Source: an uncultured Gammaproteobacteria bacterium
GTDB lineage: Bacteria > Pseudomonadota > Gammaproteobacteria > Steroidobacterales > JABDMI01
Reading direction: 5' to 3'
NCBI GenBank assembly: GCA_938039225.1
Contig: CALHVH010000238.1
Span: 1 to 8,743 of the forward strand
DNA length: 8,743 bases
A program made the position numbers and the translations under genes. Positions 5,775 through 8,743 of this stretch are shown piece after piece (positions within the stretch are counted from its first letter, which is position 1; the number at the start of each line of letters is the position of its first letter). The notes below the pieces were generated by a model. It saw only the letters and a program-made list of their open reading frames with translations, had not been told where the DNA came from and searched no databases.

Positions 5775-7340
5775 ATGTCACCAAAGTATATAAAAACCGT
5801 ATTTGTTGCACTTTTAATGGGGCTGTCAAGTACTGCACTATTAGCGCATGGTTTAGTGGTAAATCCACCGGCTCGAAATTCGAATTGTGGTGTGGATGAA
5901 AAACCCGATAATGCAACCAGTGCAGATTGTATTGCAGCGTTTGCCGATGACTTTAACGGTGGTTATCAATTTATGAGTGTCTTAACTCATGATGTTGGAC
6001 GACAAGGAGTTACACCCTTGCCACAGAATGTATGCGGTTTTGATAGCGAGACTTGGGATAGTTATAACAATGGAAGTACGACACCTTGGGATAAAGCTGG
6101 AGTACCTTGGCGAACAACCAATGTAAGTCCTGGCCAATTGGATGTCATCTGGGATATCCAATGGGGACCACATTTTGATGATACTGAGGAATTCGTTTCT
6201 TATATAACCAAACCAGATTTTCAATATCAAGAAAACGTTCCACTACAATGGAGTGACTTTGAAGAAACACCATTTTGTAAACAAACCTATGACGATAAAA
6301 ATCCTGGTGCGAACCCAAACGTAACGCCGGATAAGGCAAATGCTAGATTCACTGTAAAATGTGAGTTACCTGCCCGTACTGGTCGTCATGTAATGTATAA
6401 CGAATGGGGTAGAAATTTGTTTACTTATGAACGTTTTCATAACTGTTCAGATTTACAATTTTCTGGAGGCGGTGGTGGACCTACAAATGCTTTGCCATCT
6501 GCGACCGCTCAAGCAGTGAGTGTTGATCAAGACTCTAATGTTTCGATTACTTTATCGGGCACCGATAGTGACGGCACAATCAGCTCTTATACGGTAGGAA
6601 CGCAACCGAGTAATGGTACTTTAACGGGCTCTGGTGCAAATCGCGTTTACTCGCCTAACAACGGCTACAGTGGAAGCGATTCTTTCACATTTTATGTGTC
6701 AGACAACGATGGAGGCTCTTCAAGTGCGGCAACGGTATCGATTACCGTTAATGCAGTAGGTGGCTCAAATGCAGCACCAAACGCCGCCTATACCTATAGT
6801 GCCAATAACTTAAGTGTAAGCTTTGATGCCAGTGGTTCTAATGACCCTGATAATGCGCCTCAGGCATTAAGCTATAGTTGGAATTTTGGTGATGGGCAAT
6901 CAGCCACAGGTGCAACAGCAAGTCACACGTATGCTAGTGCAGGTAGTTACAATGCCACTTTGACGGTTAGTGATGGCGATCTTAGCGATGTTGAGACAAA
7001 ATCAATCACCGTTGTTTCAGGTGGAGGCTCTAGTGGTGCAACTTGCGAATATGTGATTACTAATTCGTGGGGTTCAGGGTTTACGGCTGAAGTTCGTATC
7101 ATAAATACCGGCACAGAAGTCATCAATGGCTGGGATGTTGCCTGGAGTTACACAGATGGTTCAGAGGTAACTAATTTATGGAATGCCGCATTTAGTGGCT
7201 CGGGCTCAGGTCCATACAGTGCTAGCAACTTGAGTTGGAATGGCACTATACAAGCCGGAGAACAAGCTACTTTTGGTTTCCAAGGCTCAAGTAATGGTAG
7301 TACTTCATCAGTTGCTGTAACAGGTGCTGTGTGTAACTAA
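5775..7340 (+). CDS. Secreted AA10 lytic polysaccharide monooxygenase with Ig-like, PKD and CBM2 domains
   Basis: A 521-residue secreted copper enzyme that should oxidatively cut crystalline cellulose or chitin. Residues 1-24 are a signal peptide ending ALLA; cleavage exposes His25 in HGLVVNPPARN, the N-terminal histidine of the copper brace. The second brace histidine is His133 in WGPHFDDTEEF, and Phe221 in ERFHNC fits the axial position. Layout: AA10 25-229 with six cysteines (38, 52, 87, 168, 196, 224), a five-Gly linker, an Ig/cadherin-like (Big_9-type) domain about 236-326, a PKD domain about 334-414 with WNFGDG (369-374), a Gly/Ser linker, and CBM2 421-521. The CBM2 has end cysteines 424 and 520 and the three expected surface tryptophans Trp432, Trp469 and Trp488. 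CBM2 favours cellulose but also occurs on chitin enzymes, so the substrate is open. AGAGG 7 bases before the ATG supports the start. The gene is isolated between a long gap and a terminator, and richer in G+C than the flanking gap. Confidence 0.93.
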   Translation: MSPKYIKTVFVALLMGLSSTALLAHGLVVNPPARNSNCGVDEKPDNATSADCIAAFADDFNGGYQFMSVLTHDVGRQGVTPLPQNVCGFDSETWDSYNNGSTTPWDKAGVPWRTTNVSPGQLDVIWDIQWGPHFDDTEEFVSYITKPDFQYQENVPLQWSDFEETPFCKQTYDDKNPGANPNVTPDKANARFTVKCELPARTGRHVMYNEWGRNLFTYERFHNCSDLQFSGGGGGPTNALPSATAQAVSVDQDSNVSITLSGTDSDGTISSYTVGTQPSNGTLTGSGANRVYSPNNGYSGSDSFTFYVSDNDGGSSSAATVSITVNAVGGSNAAPNAAYTYSANNLSVSFDASGSNDPDNAPQALSYSWNFGDGQSATGATASHTYASAGSYNATLTVSDGDLSDVETKSITVVSGGGSSGATCEYVITNSWGSGFTAEVRIINTGTEVINGWDVAWSYTDGSEVTNLWNAAFSGSGSGPYSASNLSWNGTIQAGEQATFGFQGSSNGSTSSVAVTGAVCN

Positions 7341-7344
7341 CTTA

Positions 7345-7364
7345 TAAGTAACTGTAGTTACTTA
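7345..7364. repeat. Small hairpin in the LPMO 3' region
   Basis: TAAGTAAC (7345-7352) and GTTACTTA (7357-7364) form a perfect 8-bp stem with a TGTA loop, starting 5 bases after the LPMO stop. It has no T run. It is probably a 3' mRNA stabilising stem placed before the terminator at 7377. Confidence 0.55.
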
Positions 7365-7376
7365 CTTGAAAAAGAG

Positions 7377-7402
7377 AAGGCCGCATTAATTGCGGCCTTT
7401 TT
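7377..7402 (+). terminator. Strong terminator between LPMO and cysQ, likely bidirectional
   Basis: AAGGCCGCA (7377-7385) pairs perfectly with TGCGGCCTT (7391-7399) over a 5-base loop, and T residues continue to 7402 on the plus strand. On the minus strand the stem is followed by CTCTTTTTC, so it may also end cysQ transcripts, whose stop is at 7421. Confidence 0.9.
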
Positions 7403-7420
7403 AGTGTTAAAGATCAGTGT

Positions 7421-8248
7421 TTACTTTAGTAATGCCTTGGGTATAGCCGAAAACCAATCATTCTCATGGCTTGCAGTAACCATGAAAAATGGATTGAGTA
7501 TTTCATCTTTGGTGTTGTAACGTAAATCTGTGCCATCAAGATTACTAACCTGACCGCCTGCTGCTTCTACAACCGCTTGAGCGGCAGCAGTATCCCATTC
7601 ACAGGTTAGACCAAAGCGTGGATAACAATCCGCTTTACCTTCTGCAAGTAAACAAAACTTTAAAGAACTACCCATCGCTACGATTTCATATTCACCAAGT
7701 GCTTCTAAGTATTCTTTTAGACTTTCGCTTTGATGTGAACGACTCGCTACGATTCGATATGGCACTGGTGCTTGAGTTGCAACCTCAATTTTGGACTTTG
7801 AATTTAAGCTGGCAGAGTCTTTCGTTAATTTGAATGCCCCCAATGCTTTTGCGCCTGCATAAGTAATATTCGTCACAGGAACATGCACCACACCAAGAAT
7901 ACTTTGATTATTTTTGATTAGAGCGATATTTACAGTGAATTCGCCGTTTCGTTTAACAAATTCTTTTGTTCCATCTAAAGGATCAATCAGCCAATAAATC
8001 TCCCACTTACGCCATTCTCCAGATTTTAAAATGTCATTTGATTCTTCTGAGAGCACCGGGATATCAGGGGTTAAAACTTTTAAAGCATCAACAATAATAT
8101 GATGAGATGCTAGGTCCGCTTCGGTGAGTGGTGAAGTGTCGGCTTTTTTAGCAACCGAAAAATTATTGGCATAGATGTTCAGTATTGCGTCACCGGCGGC
8201 TTTGCTGATGCGTATAATGTTTTCTAATGTTTTAATATTAATGTGCAT
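7421..8248 (-). CDS. cysQ: 3'(2'),5'-bisphosphate nucleotidase CysQ
   Basis: A 275-residue magnesium-dependent, lithium-sensitive-type phosphatase of the inositol monophosphatase superfamily; CysQ proteins are usually 245-275. It hydrolyses PAP, the by-product of sulfate assimilation and sulfotransfer, to AMP, protecting exoribonucleases from PAP inhibition. Visible motifs: ADTSPLTEAD (residues 36-45), PVLSEES with Glu68/Glu69, WLIDPLDGTKEF with Asp89 and Asp92 binding the metals, GSSLKFCLLAEGKADCYPR (193-211), and CEWDTAAAQAVVEAAGG (216-232) with Asp219. All ligands are present. The ATG (8246-8248) has no Shine-Dalgarno and lies only 6 bases after a TATAAT, so the mRNA is probably leaderless. 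It is convergent with the LPMO and divergent from yrfG. In many gammaproteobacteria cysQ sits beside nudE; here no nudE is seen. Confidence 0.95.
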   Translation of the reverse strand: MHINIKTLENIIRISKAAGDAILNIYANNFSVAKKADTSPLTEADLASHHIIVDALKVLTPDIPVLSEESNDILKSGEWRKWEIYWLIDPLDGTKEFVKRNGEFTVNIALIKNNQSILGVVHVPVTNITYAGAKALGAFKLTKDSASLNSKSKIEVATQAPVPYRIVASRSHQSESLKEYLEALGEYEIVAMGSSLKFCLLAEGKADCYPRFGLTCEWDTAAAQAVVEAAGGQVSNLDGTDLRYNTKDEILNPFFMVTASHENDWFSAIPKALLK

Positions 8249-8254
8249 GTGGCT

Positions 8255-8282
8255 ATTATAATCTTGTCATGTACAGTCAGAA
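8255..8282 (-). promoter_or_regulatory. cysQ promoter with -10 almost touching the start codon
   Basis: The minus strand reads TATAAT at 8260-8255, then AGCCAC, then the cysQ ATG. A weak -35, TTCTGA (8282-8277), is 16 bases upstream. The start point would fall on or within a base or two of the A of the ATG. The same bases form the palindrome ATTATAAT (8255-8262), so the plus strand toward yrfG also carries TATAAT at 8257-8262, though without a good -35. Confidence 0.5.
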
Positions 8283-8303
8283 CAATTAATTGGAAATAAA
8301 GAA

Positions 8304-8743
8304 ATGCTAAATTGGAATAATATAGATACAGTTTTATTAGATATGGATGGCACCTTATTAGATTTAGCTTTTGATAATTTATTTTGGGTGAAAATTGTTC
8401 CAGAGGCCTATGTGCAAACGCATAAGGTCAGTGTTGAAGAAATGCAAAAAACTGTTCTGCCGCATTTTGAAGAGATGCGGCATACTTTAGAGTGGTACAG
8501 CATTGATTATTGGTCAAACTATTTAAAGCTGGATTTGCCTAGTTTAAAGGTTCAATATCAAGAGCATATTGATTACCTACCTATGGCAGAATTTTTTCTA
8601 GAAAAATTACGTAAAGATGAGCATAAAGCGGTAATTATCACAAATGCTGATCCAGTGGCTTATATGATTAAAAATGCTAAAACCGGAGTAGGCGGATTAG
8701 TTGATGAAGTGATTAGTTCGCATGACTTAGGTTATCCTAAAGA
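8304..8743 (+). CDS. yrfG: YrfG-type HAD phosphatase (GMP/IMP nucleotidase), 3' end cut by window edge
   Basis: The first 146 residues of a protein usually about 220 long; the frame is open to the last base. It is a cytoplasmic HAD-superfamily nucleotidase; E. coli YrfG hydrolyses purine mononucleotides such as GMP and IMP. The opening IDTVLLDMDGTLLDLAFDN closely matches the E. coli protein, as do HTLEWYSIDYWS (60-71) and the GYPK end. HAD motif I is DMDGT (Asp13 nucleophile, Asp15 acid/base), motif II is ITNA (Thr113), and motif III Lys146 is the last full codon; motif IV lies beyond the edge. The cap region between motifs I and II is helical. GGAAA (8292-8296), 7 bases before the ATG, supports the start. 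It is divergent from cysQ across only 55 bases. Confidence 0.92.
   Translation, partial: MLNWNNIDTVLLDMDGTLLDLAFDNLFWVKIVPEAYVQTHKVSVEEMQKTVLPHFEEMRHTLEWYSIDYWSNYLKLDLPSLKVQYQEHIDYLPMAEFFLEKLRKDEHKAVIITNADPVAYMIKNAKTGVGGLVDEVISSHDLGYPK

Noticed and set aside
5982..6339. Two overlapping minus-strand ORFs (82 and 64 codons) opposite the LPMO catalytic domain
   Set aside because: They are antisense to a clear AA10 domain, with no ribosome sites and no familiar motifs.

Overview
The window reads as chromosomal DNA from an AT-rich gammaproteobacterium. The best anchors are an RNase AM (YciV/Rnm)-type PHP enzyme, a CysQ phosphatase and a YrfG-type HAD nucleotidase that matches the E. coli protein almost word for word at its N-terminus, plus the small YdcH/DUF465 and DUF3301 proteins. 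A secreted, multi-domain lytic polysaccharide monooxygenase (LPMO) suggests a free-living, probably aquatic or marine, polysaccharide degrader. That lifestyle is inference. No RNA gene, insertion sequence, CRISPR array or phage gene was seen.

Left part (1-2304): the C-terminal half of a PLP-dependent group II decarboxylase enters from the left edge. It ends in a 4-base convergent overlap with a YdcH/DUF465 coiled-coil protein. The minus strand then carries a DUF3301 membrane-anchored protein followed 9 bases later by the Rnm-like PHP phosphoesterase, very likely one operon. Middle part (2305-5054): a 210-base divergent control region leads into an exported chalcone-isomerase-like protein with its own promoter and terminator. 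After it comes a two-gene unit, a DUF2306 four-helix membrane protein and, 4 bases later, a full-length acyl-CoA carboxylase carboxyltransferase with no biotin carboxylase partner in view.

Right part (5055-8743): a 720-base AT-rich stretch with several hairpins but no substantial gene precedes the LPMO gene. The LPMO is built as signal peptide, AA10 catalytic domain with mature N-terminal His, Ig/cadherin-like domain, PKD domain and CBM2. A 12-codon mini-ORF with its own ribosome binding site sits 14 bases upstream of it. A strong terminator separates the LPMO from the convergent cysQ. cysQ is divergent from yrfG, which runs off the right edge. The two share a palindromic -10 region, and cysQ is predicted to be made from a leaderless mRNA.

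Most genes here are ordinary housekeeping or conserved families, and I do not see a convincing new multi-gene system. The items most worth a second look are the leader mini-ORF and hairpin-rich DNA upstream of the LPMO, the LPMO's domain mix, the predicted leaderless cysQ start, the insertion in the PHP enzyme, and the orphan carboxyltransferase coupled to a DUF2306 protein.
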